Source of the DNA: Brasenia schreberi
Taxonomy: Eukaryota; Streptophyta; Magnoliopsida; Nymphaeales; Cabombaceae
Assembly (NCBI GenBank): GCA_036023115.1
Contig: JAYKKT010000080.1
Span: 6,709,501 to 6,773,500 of the forward strand
DNA: 64,000 bases
Direction of reading: 5' to 3'
Every line of letters starts with the position of its first letter. The first letter of the stretch is position 1. The notes beneath the pieces were generated by a model. It saw only the letters and a program-made list of their open reading frames with translations. It was not told where the DNA came from and searched no databases. Shown piece after piece: positions 46,892 through 59,189 of the stretch. A program made the position numbers and the translations under genes.

Positions 46892-47732
46892 CTACCTTGC
46901 CGATTGATAAGCTGCTGTGTCCATTTCTAATTGGACAGGGTTATTTGAAGATGAAGATTTTGAGATTGCTTCAATCTTTAGACTCCCAGTTCTACTTTGG
47001 CGGTTCTCAAATTCAAGAGCCTCCTTTACTCCATTCAAAACTTCAGCCATAGTAGGCCTCAAGATTGCCTTGTCCGCTGTACAAGCCATTGCTATTTCTG
47101 CAACTTTCTGTACCGAATTTATGCTAGAATTCCCTTCCAGCCTAGGATCTAATATGCTAGCAATGTCTCCTCTCATAATTTTTGGTACTGCCCACTGAAC
47201 AATGTGAAATCTTTTATCTGCTAATACGAGTATAGTGTTGCGGCCAGAGATGAGCTCAAAAAGGACTACTCCAAAACTGTAAACATCACTCTTTTCAGTT
47301 AGCTTGTTTGTGTTGTAGTACCTGTGGAAGAAAGTGAAGAGGAGGGATTCTATTTACTGTGGGGCCTTTGCATGCATGCACACACACACACAACACACAC
47401 GTTCCACTGCACAAACAGATCCATATGATCACAATGTCGTCTTAATGTTGATAGAAGTGTGTGGCAAAGGCTTGATTGCCTGACCAGAAACTATGGGATC
47501 GGAGTAAATGGATCACATTTCTTATTCTGGTAAACTAGAAGTATGAACTTACTCAGGATCAATATATTCAGGTGTTCCTGCAACTGCTGTTGATATGTGC
47601 ATTACGTCTTCAGTAGCACAAGTCTTTGCTAGTCCAAAATCTGCTATTTTACCCTCCATGGAAGGATGTTGCCTGGCTTAACATCTCTATGTATGATTGG
47701 TGGCCTGCATCCTGAAAGCAAATATTCTAACC
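46892..47732 (-). pseudogene. Receptor-like kinase C-terminal fragment, frameshifted
   Basis: Two exons are visible: 47553-47732 and 46892-47321, joined in phase as [29 protein letters not shown]. The first has GLEYL and the catalytic loop HRDVKPGN, then a deletion that removes the residues after NIL and shifts the frame before [12 protein letters not shown]. The second ends with the kinase C-lobe (DPRLEGN, RPTMAEV) and a serine-rich tail. The closest fit from memory is the malectin-like/LRR-I receptor kinase group. The 5' exons are absent: intron sequence runs into the Copia LTR at 47854. It is a broken fragment. Confidence 0.85.
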
Positions 47733-47853
47733 CTGCATTTACAGTATAAAAATATCAGTTTAATTCAAGAAGACGGAAACATCAATGAGTATGTTACTTG
47801 TAGACCGGTTGAGGCATTGACTGTGATCTGCAACCGCTGTTTCTAATTGACTT

Positions 47854-48400
47854 TGTAAGAAAATAATGGTCATTCTCGGCAATCCCACCACATAAATAGT
47901 TGGACTAGCTATCCAGCCGTTATCTATGGAAGAATTGTGGTAAAGGAAGTTGTAACGTCATCACTAGCCGAAACTGTCGGGCGGTTACGGTGCTTATCCA
48001 TAACCGACCGGATAAGAGCTCTAGAAAAGGAAAGCCCAGTAGAAAATCCGAGAGGAAATGGAGCAGGCGTTGCTCTATAAATACAAAACAGCGCAAAGAA
48101 CATAAAACATCAAATACAAACAGAAATTACTCTGAGGCAGATCCTACTATCAAATCAGGCATCTCTGTATAAATACAGAGAAGTGCAAAGAACATAAAAT
48201 ATCAAATACAAGCAGAAATTTCTCTCAAGCAAATTCTACTTTGAGGAAACCTAACACAAGATCACACGTATCTGCTTACTGAAAGAAACCATCTATTGTT
48301 GCGTACCTCACTGAGGCTTCAAAAAGATGGTACAGAGGACGCCACTGAGTAAACGAGAATCACCGAGGATGTTCGAAAATCGATGAAAAATGTCATCAAT
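47854..48400 (+). repeat. Left LTR and leader of the old Copia, with internal duplication
   Basis: The first ~210 bp match 53608-53820. A ~90-bp segment is then duplicated in tandem (48073-48163 and 48164-48255; shared ATAAATACA, GCAAAGAACATAAAA and ATCAAATACAA). The LTR's inner end is uncertain. Confidence 0.65.
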
Positions 48401-48485
48401 TAGTATCAAGGTCTGGTTTGTCCCTGTAAAAGGTACGCATTATATATATATAAAGGGAGAAACAAAGGCAGAAACATCTAGTTGA

Positions 48486-48630
48486 GTCGAGATGGGATAG
48501 AGGCGACAACAACTATCCTGTGTCGAGACACGACAGAGGTGGAAACAATCAGCCTGAGTCGAGACTGGGCAGAGGCGAAAACAACCAGCCTATGTCGAGA
48601 TAGGGCAGAAGGCAACAAGAGCCTAGAGAG
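48486..48630. repeat. 36-bp tandem repeat, about four units
   Basis: GTCGAGA starts a unit at 48486, 48522, 48558 and 48594, exactly 36 bp apart. Units share GGGCAGAGGCGAAAACAA-like cores. As the period is a multiple of three, both strands stay open and give 12-residue repeats (SRDxxEA.TTSLC-like). It lies in the leader between the LTR and gag of the old Copia. Spacing is uniform with no unique spacers, so it is not a CRISPR array. Confidence 0.9.
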
Positions 48631-49709
48631 AAAGGACACGAGAAGAAGGCTAGTGGACAACCATTAACGACTGCAAGAAAACCACTAGCAGAACATCGAC
48701 CAGAAGGCCAAAGGGTGGCCACAGAAGAAAAAAAAAAACTAACAGTACCCCGGCCAGAAGGCCAACAGGTGGCCGCAGGCCACGAAGCGGCAGAGGAGGT
48801 GCTCGAAACCCCCCCTCCTTTTTCGCTTCTCTCTCTCTCCCTGCTTTTATACCCCTTGAAAGCCACCCGACGATTTCATAAAATTGTAGGCGGAAACCAG
48901 TGGTTCTCTGAAATTGCTCCCGATTTTGGAAAACCGCCTTGGGCAGTGGACTTAAAAATCCATTCTGTCAGGCCGATTTTATGAAATTTCAAAACTATTA
49001 TAGGATAAAATTACTAAAATATCTATATATTTTCAGATAAAAAGATTATTTTGCTCTTATTTGGGCAAAAAGTCAGTTTTGCCCTTATTCGGGCGAAAAA
49101 ATAGTTTTGCTCTCTGGAAATTTATAAAAATTATGAAAAACCAGGAGATTGAATTACTTTTTTGCCCTTATTGGTTAAACTTTTTAAAGAACTACCACTA
49201 TATTAAAAGACATATTTATCCCTACCTTTTTGTGAAAATTACAAATTCTGATTGGGGGCAAAATTATGCATTTACTTCCAATCAGTGACGAATTTTTAAA
49301 AATACCAAACATCGATTTTATTGTTTTGTTCTTGGTCTTTTTAGAAAATTAAAAAACCATACAAATAGATAAAATTATTGTTTTACCCCTAGTACGTTGA
49401 GAAACTAACAAAGGCAAGATTTTTTTGAACAAATTATAGATTTATCCCAACTTGTTTTATATATTATAAATGAGTTATTTTCAACTCATTTTTTAGATAT
49501 TGTGTATCGTGCTAATTAGAGTTATGTTATTTATGGTTTGTTGCTCGATGAATGTTTTCTTTTTAAACCGTCTATTTGTTAAAATTGCCAAACACATAAA
49601 AATGAACTCTAGAATATATGTGTTGAAACTTACAAATGCAAAAAAATTAAACGATCTAAACTTCAAAACATAGAAGAGAAAGATAACGTTCGCTCTAACA
49701 CTTGAAAGT

Positions 49710-52700
49710 ATGGAGAATGTCTTAAAAGAAATTGTGTATCCACCACCACCAGATGCAACACAGCAACAAATCGAAATGTATAAAATATTTCTTAAAGATG
49801 ACACAATAGCAAGAATCGTCATGTTGACGTACATGGAGGATGACCTTATTAGGGTCTTCGAGGAATTTGAGACCGCGAAAGAGTTGTTTGACTTAATAAC
49901 AACTACATGTTCAACTGTTAATACAAAAATATAATTTCTTCAAAATAAAGGATTGAGATAATGTAGTAGAACATGTAAACTATATGTTGATAATGCCAAG
50001 AGACCTAGCTGTGGCAAAATGAGTCATCTCGGAACCAATTCATATATCCATCATATTGAACAGTCTTCTCCCGTCATGTAACATGGTTACCACTGTCCTT
50101 AGACTAGGTCCCAAAACCAACCTTTCTGAATTGCCCCTAAAACTAATAATTGAGCAAGAATGCATGAATAAAAACAGAAAAGAAAAATTGATAGTAGTAG
50201 AAGATTAGATAGGATCTAGCTCCAAACTCAACCAAAGGAAAAATAAACCAAACAAAAAGTTTGGCAAAAATAACAAAAAAAAATGGTCAATCTTTTAAGA
50301 AAACATAAGAAACCGCTTCTTGGCTCAAGTGTTTCAATTGTGAAAAGATGATTTACTAGAAGAGGGATTGCCGCTAGAAGAGAGATTGCTGCAACAAGAG
50401 GAGTGAAGGAAACAACCCATAACGAGGATAATCAGAGAAGCATGACATAATCTGTGTAATATCATAATATCTTTACATGGACTGCCTGATGACTGGTTGA
50501 TGGATTGACTAAAGAGCGATGAGACATATCTCAAAGACTAAGAAAGGGGAAATGGATCTAAAGAAGTACAAACTAAGAAAACATTTGGTATAAATAGAAA
50601 TAATACTTTCTCGGATGTTCTAGGTATTGGATCTTTTAAAATTTTTGTACAAGGCATATCGGTTGTATTGACTGATGTATTGATTGTGTCATCAATAAGG
50701 CCCAATCTAGTTTCAGTCCCTGCCTTGGTGAAGAAAGGTTTTGAGGTCAAGTTTGTTCCTGATAAGGTGACTATGGGGAAACAAGGAAGAATATTATTTT
50801 ATAGAAAATTTGATATAGAACATGGACTATTCAAATTAAGAATAAATGAAAATGAAAGTTCTTCTACTTATATTGATTGTGCTTTTAATGTTGATGTCAA
50901 TGTATGGCATAAACGCCTTAACATATAAGTCTAGAAAATGTGAGAAAATTATCAAACTTTGACTTACTCTCAAGATTTGAGGAAAATACTTTCAGCAAGT
51001 ACGAAGCTTGTATACAAGAAAAAATGAAAAGAAAAGTTTTTTCCAAAGAAACAACAAGAGCAATAACCCTGTTGGAGATCATTCACACTCATTTATGTGG
51101 ACCCTTTAGAGTAAGGTCACATCGAGGTAAGGTTTATTTTATAACCTTTATCGATGATTACTCGAGATATACCTATATATATCTCCTATCACATAAATTT
51201 GAGGCACTTGAAGCTTTTAAAGAATATAAGTAAGAAGTTGAAAATAAACTAAGGCATTTAATCAAATCCCTAAGATCAGATATAGGTGATAAATATACCT
51301 GTACAAAATTTCTGTAATTCTGTAAAGACTTTGGTATTTCAAAGTAAAATACAATGCGCATGATACCTCAACAAAATGGTATAGTTGAAAGATATAATAG
51401 GACATTACTAAACATGACAAGGTCAATGTTAATCGATGCCTCTCTACCAAGGATATTTTGGGGAGAAGCAGTAAGTATAGTAGTATACATACTCAATAGA
51501 GTATCGAGTAAGGTTGTATTCACTAAACCATATGAAATGTAGTTTGAAAAAAAATTCAACCCAGGTCATCTTAGGAGATAGAGATCTATTGTTCATGTAA
51601 AGATCATTTATCAGTCTAGAGATAAGTCAGATTATAGATCATTGAGATGTATATTCATCGGATATCCTAAAGGCTAAAAAGGATATCGATTTTATCATAA
51701 GGACTACGGATTGATAGAGAGCAGAGATGTTGAATTCTTAAAAGATACTAAGAATGACATTTTCAAAAGTAATGATGAGTATGCTTCAATCATCATTTGA
51801 ACCTATAGAAGACCTAGAAATAACTTAAACTTTAAGTAGACATAAAAGGCCTAGGGTCACACCATACTACTTAAAGGATTATCACATCTATCTTGCAAAA
51901 AAAATGTGTAATTCAATGGATTTAGATGAGTTGACTGATAAACTGACTTATTAGCAAGCTATGAACTCATCGAAAGTAACAGAATGAGAGAAAGCCATGG
52001 ATGAGAAAATTGAATCCATTTAAAAAAACCAAGTGTGGAAATTGACTGATTTGCCAAAAGGAAGGAAAGTCATAAGTTGTAAATGGGGTCTGAAAAAGAA
52101 ATATAAGGTCGATGGTTCAATCGACAAGTTTAAAGCGAGGTTGGTTGCAAAGTGTTTCTCACAAAAAGAGGAGATAGATTATGTTGAAACATATTTTCCT
52201 ATTACGAAATTTGCATTCATAAGGATAATCCTAACAATATAAGCATATTATAATTTAGATTTATATTAGTTAGATGTAAAAATAGCTTTTTTAAATAAAG
52301 ATTTAGATGAAATTATATACGTGCAGCAGCCCGAAGGATATACGGTTGAAGGCCAAGAAGATAAAGTATATGGGTTGAGAAAATCTTTATATGGCCTGAA
52401 ATAGTCACATTGCCAATGGTATTTGACTTTTCAAAATGCTATTATTGAACTTGAGTTTGTGGCTAATGAACTTGATTACTGTGTATATGTTTGGAACAGT
52501 GGGAGCCACTTTGTCATCTTATCATTATATGAAGATGATATATTGTTGACTAGGAATGACAATGAGATGATTGTCAAAACCAAGTCATGGTTAAACTCAA
52601 GGTTTGAAATGAATGATATGGGAGAAGCATCCTATATCCTGGGTATAAAGATTTATCGAGATAGAGAATTAAAACTCTTATACCTAAACCAAGAGAGAGA

Positions 52701-53469
52701 TATTGACTATATCCTCAAGAAGTTCGAAATAGGTAAATGCAAGTCTGTTATTACACCCATTGTAAAAGAGGTTAAATTAAGTAAGGTTGATTGTCCTAGT
52801 GAAGGAGACGATAAGCCTAACATTCCTTATGCACATGTTGTGGGTAGCTTGATATATGTTATGTTGTGTATAAGACCTGATATCAGCTTTGTTGTTGGTC
52901 TTATAAGTAGATGTCAAAGTAATATTAGATGGCAACATTGGATAGCTGTAAAAGAATTTTAAAATATCTGAAAGGAGCAAAAGACTTGAAACTGTGTTTT
53001 CAAGCAGATGAACTGAAAGTGGCAGGATACTCACATGCTGACTTTGCTGGGAGCAAAGATAACAAATCAACCTTGGGATAGATATTCTTATTTGGAGGTA
53101 ATGTTGTTTCTTGAACATGTAAGAAAGAGGGTTGGTTGTGTAGCATTGCATACACAAGAAAATAAGTATATGACTTGCTGTATGATTACAACGAGTATCG
53201 TCTGGATAAGCTACTTTATACAAGATTTGAAGCTAGAGATAGCCGATGAGCTAGTTGTCATTTATTGTGACAACAACACAGCAATTACTCTTATCAAGAG
53301 TGGAGCTCACAAATTCAAGAGCAAGCATATAATGGTTAAATACCATTATATTCATGATATAGTTATGAGAAAGAAAATATTCATCTCATACATGCCAACT
53401 CATGATATATTGGCAGACCCCTTGACTAAAGGCAATGCATGTTATGAACATGGTTTGAGATATGTTTGA
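49710..53469 (+). pseudogene. Copia gag-pol, decayed
   Basis: Gag piece at 49710-49934 (YKIFLKDDTIARIVMLTYMEDDLIRVFEEFETAKELFDLI in sequence order), a CFNC zinc-knuckle trace near 50325, then post-protease and pre-integrase (50668-50928, VWHKRLN). The integrase follows (50940-51233, IIHTHLCGPF and FIDDYSRYTY; 51354-51542, PQQNGIVERYNR with its Glu). RT and RNase H segments follow at 52033-52962 (KARLVAKCFSQKEEIDYVETYFP; YEDD in place of YVDD; DMGEASYILGIKI) and 53035-53469 (CDNNTAITLIKSG, ILADPLTKG). Stops and frameshifts separate all parts. Confidence 0.88.
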
Positions 53470-53607
53470 TTGTTGTGTAGGTAAAATATTATACAACGGA
53501 TGGTGATTACAATAGCAATCATGAAATGATATTACTAAGAAAACCTCTCAAAAGTGGGAGAAAAATCAGTATGCTAATTCACTTGCCTCGAATGATCAAG
53601 TGGGAGA

Positions 53608-53820
53608 TGTAATAAAATAGTGGCAATTCTCGACAATCCCAGTACAGAAACGGTTGGACTGGCCATCCAACCGTTATTTGTGGAAGGATTGTGGTAAAGG
53701 AGTCCGTAACAGTGATAACTGGTCGAAACCGTAGGATGGTTACAATGCTTATCCATAACCGACCGGATAAGAGCTCCAAAAAAGGAAAGCCCAATAGGGA
53801 ATCGAGGAGGAATTATGAAT
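53608..53820 (+). repeat. Right LTR of the old Copia, 3' part not alignable
   Basis: It is about 210 bp and matches 47854-48065 with substitutions. Homology ends near GAGGAATTATGAATG. It is either truncated or replaced beyond this point. Confidence 0.75.
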
Positions 53821-53824
53821 GAAA

Positions 53825-54189
53825 GTCTTAACAACTTTCATTTTCTCTCTATACATATAGATATATAAGATGAAAGATGCAAATTACTACTCTATAGAAA
53901 CTAATCTCAACCACAAAAGTGAAAAGTATATATGAGACAATCAAAGGCACTTTAGATCATGTTAATCATTCATGATGTTTAAATTCAATTCGTGCTTAAA
54001 TCTACCTTATCATTTGAAGTGTTTGATCTTTTAAATATGATTAAGGTGATAAAGTCCTTTAGATCATGTCAATCAAATGGTAAATATACTTGAATAAATT
54101 TGAGCATGAATGAAATTTGAACGTTTATCACTCTACCGTCTAGATTTATGTTCCTCTCACTCTCTCTCTATATATATATACACATATGC

Positions 54190-54235
<46 letters not shown>

Positions 54236-55805
54236 GTGTGTTCTGTTCCTCTCACTCTCTCTCTCTATATATACACACATATACATATACATATATATAT
54301 ATATATATATATGTCTCGTTTTTGTCACCTACCCATCTTTTTACCTGTTGGGGAAAGAGAACAGGTACCACCCCGTTCAGGTTCGAGTGGGTGCCGCGTA
54401 TAGGTATAATTGTCCCAGTCTCGCCCCATTGTCGTTGTTATCGATCCCTAGCCAGATGAGTTTATTTCTCTTTGTGCTTGCGTGCTTCCATGTCATGCAT
54501 AGAAGTAAGTTTTGCATTGGCTCTAAAGGGGCATGTCCCACTGGCCAGCGGTTGGCTCTCTTGGCCCTATGACAAAAAGTCCATTACCCGAATGCCCATC
54601 TGGTAGGGGTCCCCCTAACCCAAGGCAAGGCCTCATCGCAGCAATCCCAGCCCTTACCTGTGATGCAGTCCAGCGGCACTCAAATCTTTTTCATCTCTTC
54701 GATCATTTCAACCACAAAATGGATCAAATGTGAAGGTAGACTTGTTTTAAGGTGAGGCAAGCGCTTTACCTTAAATCTGAAAAAATCTTAGATTTATTAC
54801 TTTATAAAAAAATATAAGTGTTTTGTAGATGTAAAATACAAGTACGCCTCACTCACAAGTCTACAACTACAGCCAAAACAAGAGATGAGCATCTCATAGA
54901 AGCAAATGCTATTTAAAGGCGACGTTAACTCTTATATTATGACAGCCCTGAAGTCAATAATTCCCTGCTAAGCCGAACAATCTCTCTTTCAATAATTTAC
55001 AGGCATCTGAAACTAGTTGATAAAGAGGTTTCACTGAAAACTTTTCTAGAAGAGCCCTTATTTCCTAAATTAACAAAATGTCCCTTTAATTGCATTAAAT
55101 AGTCTTGCCCTAGCACAATCAGGGGTGGGGGTTGGGCTAGTCCGAGCTCGCCCTACAAACAAAGCTCCATATGGAACCCACTTCGACACACACACCGGTT
55201 TTATGGATAAAAACCTCCAACTGACCTACATGTACTTTTATATAAAACGGGATACGTCTCGGTCTGAGTTGTACCAATGGTTTGAACACGAACTGAACCA
55301 GTTCAAGAACCAACCGAAACTGGGACTGCCTACACTGGGATCGTCACCGGAACCTAGCTACTCCAGTTTGGTCACAGATCTGAGATTTCGGATACTGGAA
55401 CCGGTGGTCTAGAACCACTAGTTTCTTAGTAAATTTTGAGGACTTTACGAGGTATAATGAAAATACATGACCTACAATTAAGTTTTAGAAAATACATGAA
55501 ATTTCATAAAAGTATCACATTTGAGATTTTCAAATGGAAAACTCTAATAAAAACCCACCCCGTGGCATAGACAAAAATCCACATTGGTACTATGTTTGGC
55601 GGCCTTCATTTTGGTAAATGTGGTTTTAAAAATACATGAGTTGGGTCCAAGACCGCACACGAGCTCCTTCTTATGTGGCTGATGGAAAACCGTGGAAGAA
55701 CATCGTTTGGTATTAACGTGGTTGGGATATTAAGTTAATAAATTTTAATTTTTATATTAGTTATTTTTATTAACTATTTTATATTAATTAAATTAAATTT
55801 TTAGT
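53825..55805. other. Intergenic DNA with microsatellites, no gene
   Basis: TA/CT-rich microsatellite blocks lie at about 54150-54240 and 54244-54312, and look like duplicates of each other. A GC-richer segment (54340-54700) and a CCGGAACC-type repetitive stretch (55290-55420) are present. No open frame has recognisable homology. Confidence 0.6.
54150..54312. repeat. Duplicated CT/TA microsatellite block
   Basis: GTTCCTCTCACTCTCTCTC followed by long TA/CA repeats occurs twice in tandem. Overlapping open frames are low-complexity artefacts. Confidence 0.9.
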
Positions 55806-56520
55806 ATACAACATCAATAACTAAGCCTTTACATGAATTTTTTTGTTTTCATAAAACATGATTATGTGTCAGTTAACTCAAGGTAAGCAATCATTTCTAC
55901 TGTTTCTTTCCAACATTTTGGTGGTCTTCCTCTTCCTCTTTTAATATTTTTATAATCTAATTTCTCATATCTTCTAACTAAAGCTTTTTTGGTCATCTTT
56001 CTACATGTTCATACCATCTTAAAGAATTTTTTCTCATTTTATTATTTACTCGTGTCACTTCCAATTTATTTATAATAACCTCATTGCGTATATAATTTTC
56101 TCTTATATGATCACTCATTCATCTTAGGATTTTTGTTTTTGTCACGAACATCTTGTGTACATGTTAATGATTAACTATCAAATACTTACAACGATAAAAC
56201 ATAAGCTTTATAATATTTATAATTTAACTTTATTTGTATATTCTTGTTGTATAGAATACCTTATGCACCTCTCCATTTTAACAAACCTACATTAATTCTA
56301 TGTGTAATATCAACATCAACTTTTTTCGTCGATCTTGATCTTAAGTATTTAAAACTTTTTTTGTAAGCGATATAATACATGTCAATCTTAATTTCTATAT
56401 CCTCTAAAATAACTAAATAATAAAACTTTCATTTCATATATTATATCTTTGTTCTATTAAGTCAAAAACATTTACTTTCTAATGTTTTTCTCTATACTTT
56501 CAATTCTCTCTTAATTTTAA
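55806..56520 (-). mobile_element. Ancient, highly diverged RTE LINE fragment
   Basis: The left end has a decayed tail and AATAACTAAGCCTTT. Minus-strand reading gives pieces such as MSDHIRENYIRNEVIINKLE and KMRKNSLRWYEHVER, clearly homologous to the RT C-terminus of copies A-C but with many substitutions and stops. It shows that the family has been active here over a long time. Confidence 0.82.
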
Positions 56521-57284
56521 TGTGAATTCATAAAATTATATTGATATCAATTACAATTATTCATTAATAAATACAATTGTGTTATTTGAATTAATATTAT
56601 ACGTTAATTATGAAATTGTTTTACCAATATTAATTTCATTAGTGATGTTATTTAATAATATCATTAATTAAATGTTTGAGAAAATTTTCAAATGGTCGAT
56701 GAGCCATGGCGGTTCAGTTCATTCTCATGATGCACGGTAACTAAGATTGTCACATAACCCCGGTGCTAACAATCGTGATTAAGTAATGAAAAGTCGATAC
56801 CACTTAGAAGCACCCCGGGTCACCTGGGTGGATGCGAGGAACCAACGCGTGCATTGGAAAAGCGTAGGGCCGCCTACCAAGTGTTTGGTGGTCTGCGATC
56901 AAGAGAATGACTGAAGTTTCCCTGAACTTCTCAAGGTGCCACCTTGATACGGGTGACCCCTACTTCACGGATGGAGGCTCGACGGTGGCTCCTCCCACCC
57001 AAGTGGCGGGACTCCATCAGACGCCCACAATAGAACATGATGGAGTTCTCACCTGAGTCGGTTTGGGTACTCGTGGATCCGGTACAAAATGCTATCCCAA
57101 GTACAATTACCTTCAGATATGATTCAGGCAATAGTTTAGGAAATGTCATCAGTAAGCTTTCACGAGCTAAACCTTGAACGTTGGACATATCATGTTCATG
57201 CTCTGGTTTATGAACTGAACGTAAATGGGCTGGAGATGATTTAAAAATAAACATTCTAAGTGCGCACATACACATACACAAACA
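56521..57284. other. Unassigned region with a GC-richer island
   Basis: 56690-57080 is markedly GC-richer than its surroundings (GCACCCCGGGTCACCTGGG, GGGCCGCCTACC) and mostly non-repetitive. The minus-strand frame 57449-56931 runs through a microsatellite and has no domain I recognise. It could be part of an unlisted retroelement. Confidence 0.4.
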
Positions 57285-57286
57285 TG

Positions 57287-57335
<49 letters not shown>
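57285..57335. repeat. (TA)n(TG)n microsatellite
   Basis: A TA run is followed by a pure TG run of about 32 bp. Confidence 0.95.
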
Positions 57336-57337
<2 letters not shown>

Positions 57338-57861
57338 CGTAAGTACATATTACTACTTCACACGTTCTCCTTGATAAGATACTAAAACCATGAATAACTT
57401 TTTTTGTTGGAGATTGTAGGTTATGAACGGGCGGAAGGGTGGACGGCAATATTGACCTGATCCATGGGGCTCTGACCCGACCCGAATGGGATGGGGATAC
57501 CCGACTTAATCAAGTTCGAGGACATGAACATACACATGTATATAAATATAAATACAGATAGATATAGATAGATATTTAGGGAGAGAGAGAGAGAGAGAGA
57601 ATTTGGTATATGCGCACATCAAACAATGCTCAAATCCGCGTAAAGATTTTCACCGTTCAAAAGCAAAATGCTATGTTGTACTTTCGATCTTTACATTTAA
57701 TACATAAAATATTTTTTTAATTCAAATCTTTACTGCTAATCACAATAATTGAATGATGAAAATGTTTATGTAGATTTAAACATAGATGAATATGTGCATG
57801 GACTACTCTCTCTATATATACTCTCTCCCTCCCTCCCTCTCTCTCTATATATAAACACCAA

Positions 57862-57905
<44 letters not shown>

Positions 57906-57930
57906 CTTTGTATATATATATATAGAGAGA
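57862..57930. repeat. (CA)n(TA)n(GA)n microsatellite
   Basis: Compound CA, TA and GA runs stand immediately upstream of the second MITE-like copy. Confidence 0.93.
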
Positions 57931-57949
57931 GAGAGAAAGAGAAACATTA

Positions 57950-58175
57950 GTATATGCTATCACCTTTAGGTGTTAGCAAATCCAAACAAATCTCAATCAT
58001 TCATCTTTAGTGATATATGATTGAGATTTGAATTTATATACTATACTTTCTACTGGTATACTTTATTTACATAAACACTTTTGCTTTTTAAATTTTAAAT
58101 CTTAATTATCTATCACCAAAGATGGTTGGTTGATATTTGTTTGAATTTGTTAATACATAAGAGTACTAGCATGTA
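57950..58175. mobile_element. MITE-like element (copy 2)
   Basis: The core 57974-58152 has 23-bp inverted ends: TAGCAAATCCAAACAAATCTC on the left and, in complement, TAACAAATTCAAACAAATATC on the right. Internal sequence (GATTGAGATTTGAAT, TTTACATAA, TTTAAATCTTAA) matches 19100-19290. It is non-coding. The extent beyond the core is inferred from the longer homology to copy 1. Confidence 0.72.
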
Positions 58176-58181
58176 TTAGTT

Positions 58182-58251
<70 letters not shown>
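58182..58251. repeat. (CT)n(AT)n microsatellite
   Basis: A CT run of about 27 bp is followed by an AT run of about 43 bp next to MITE copy 2. Confidence 0.95.
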
Positions 58252-58253
<2 letters not shown>

Positions 58254-58950
58254 GTAACACATACATATGACTCGATTTTGTTCTATACAACTCATACCCA
58301 TCGGGCAAAAGAGAACCTAAACCCATACCTACTCCATTGAGTTTGAGTATAAATATATGCCTCCCCGACCAAAACACACATGAGGTGAACACACGGTAAG
58401 AGAGTCACGATGTCTTGTCGTTGCGGCTCACGCTGGTATGTTCAGGTTAGGTTGTGCAAGCAAATAGGCCATTCTCTTGCTTCTTTATTTAAGGACATTA
58501 CTATTTGCACATCCCTTTTACTTATACCCCAAATTTTGTAGATACCCAAAATAACTCCATATGATTTTCTCTCTCCTCTACATGGTAAAATCCTTTGATT
58601 TTCTCCTCTTCCTCCGATGACCTTTTTTCTTATGATTTTCATTCATTAATAAGATTATTTGCAACCAACCATCATTGATTAGTTACTTACGAATATAATT
58701 AGAATCAAATGAACAGAGAAATAAGAATAATGGAAAAAAGAAATCGAAGAGGCAATCAATCTTCTCATTTTTTCGATTTTTTTTTTAATTTAGAAGGTTG
58801 GTTTTCACTTAGATCATTGAATTTTTGTTATTTTGCTTGAAATCTTTTGATTTTATAAATATTTGAGAATGATTTTCAATTTAGACAAAACTGAAGGGGT
58901 GACAGGAACAACTAAAGGAAATGCAATACAGACACATCCCTCCTCATGGT

Positions 58951-59140
58951 GAGACACGCTTGGACCGCGTCTCTCGTAGGAGGGAGACATGGCTCTATCG
59001 TGTCTCATTCCTTAATAGAGATGCGGTTGAGCTACATTTCCTTCCTTAAGAGGTACACAATTGACCCACGTCTCTTAATGAAGGAGATGTGGCAGAACCA
59101 CATCTCCCTTGAAGATGGAGACGAGCATATCTTGCGTCTC
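58951..59140. repeat. Minisatellite of imperfect GAGAC...GTCTC palindromes
   Basis: Six units begin at 58951, 58984, 59018, 59050, 59084 and 59118, a 32-34-bp period. Each holds a ~23-bp imperfect inverted repeat such as GAGATGTGG-cagaa-CCACATCTC (unit 5). On the plus strand the period is close to 33 bp, so it reads as 11-residue repeats (KEMWQNHISLE, DGDEHILRLLQ). It stands just upstream of the MULE remnant. Confidence 0.85.
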
Positions 59141-59189
59141 CTTCAACCGAATATTTTTTGTCCTTGTATTTGATATCCTTGTTTTTTTA

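Larger units (their letters stand above)
47854..53820 (+). mobile_element. Old Copia retrotransposon, decayed
   Basis: The left LTR starts TGTAAGAAAATAATGG (47854) and the right one TGTAATAAAATAGTGG (53608) after a purine tract (CAAGTGGGAGA). They share AACCGACCGGATAAGAGCTC and AAAGGAAAGCCCA, but diverge beyond about 210 bp. Internal order is gag, protease region, integrase, RT, RNase H on the plus strand, with many stops. No target duplication could be confirmed. Confidence 0.85.

Noticed and set aside
48486..48630. Regular 36-bp repeats resembling a CRISPR array
   Set aside because: Units are contiguous and diverged along their whole length, with no unique spacers, and lie inside a plant retrotransposon leader.
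54146..54572. Open frames on both strands
   Set aside because: They are translations of CT/TA/CA microsatellites ([15 protein letters not shown] repeats), with no gene evidence.
56931..57449. 172-codon minus-strand frame
   Set aside because: It includes a (TG)n stretch read as THTHTH and has no recognised domain; chance is likely.
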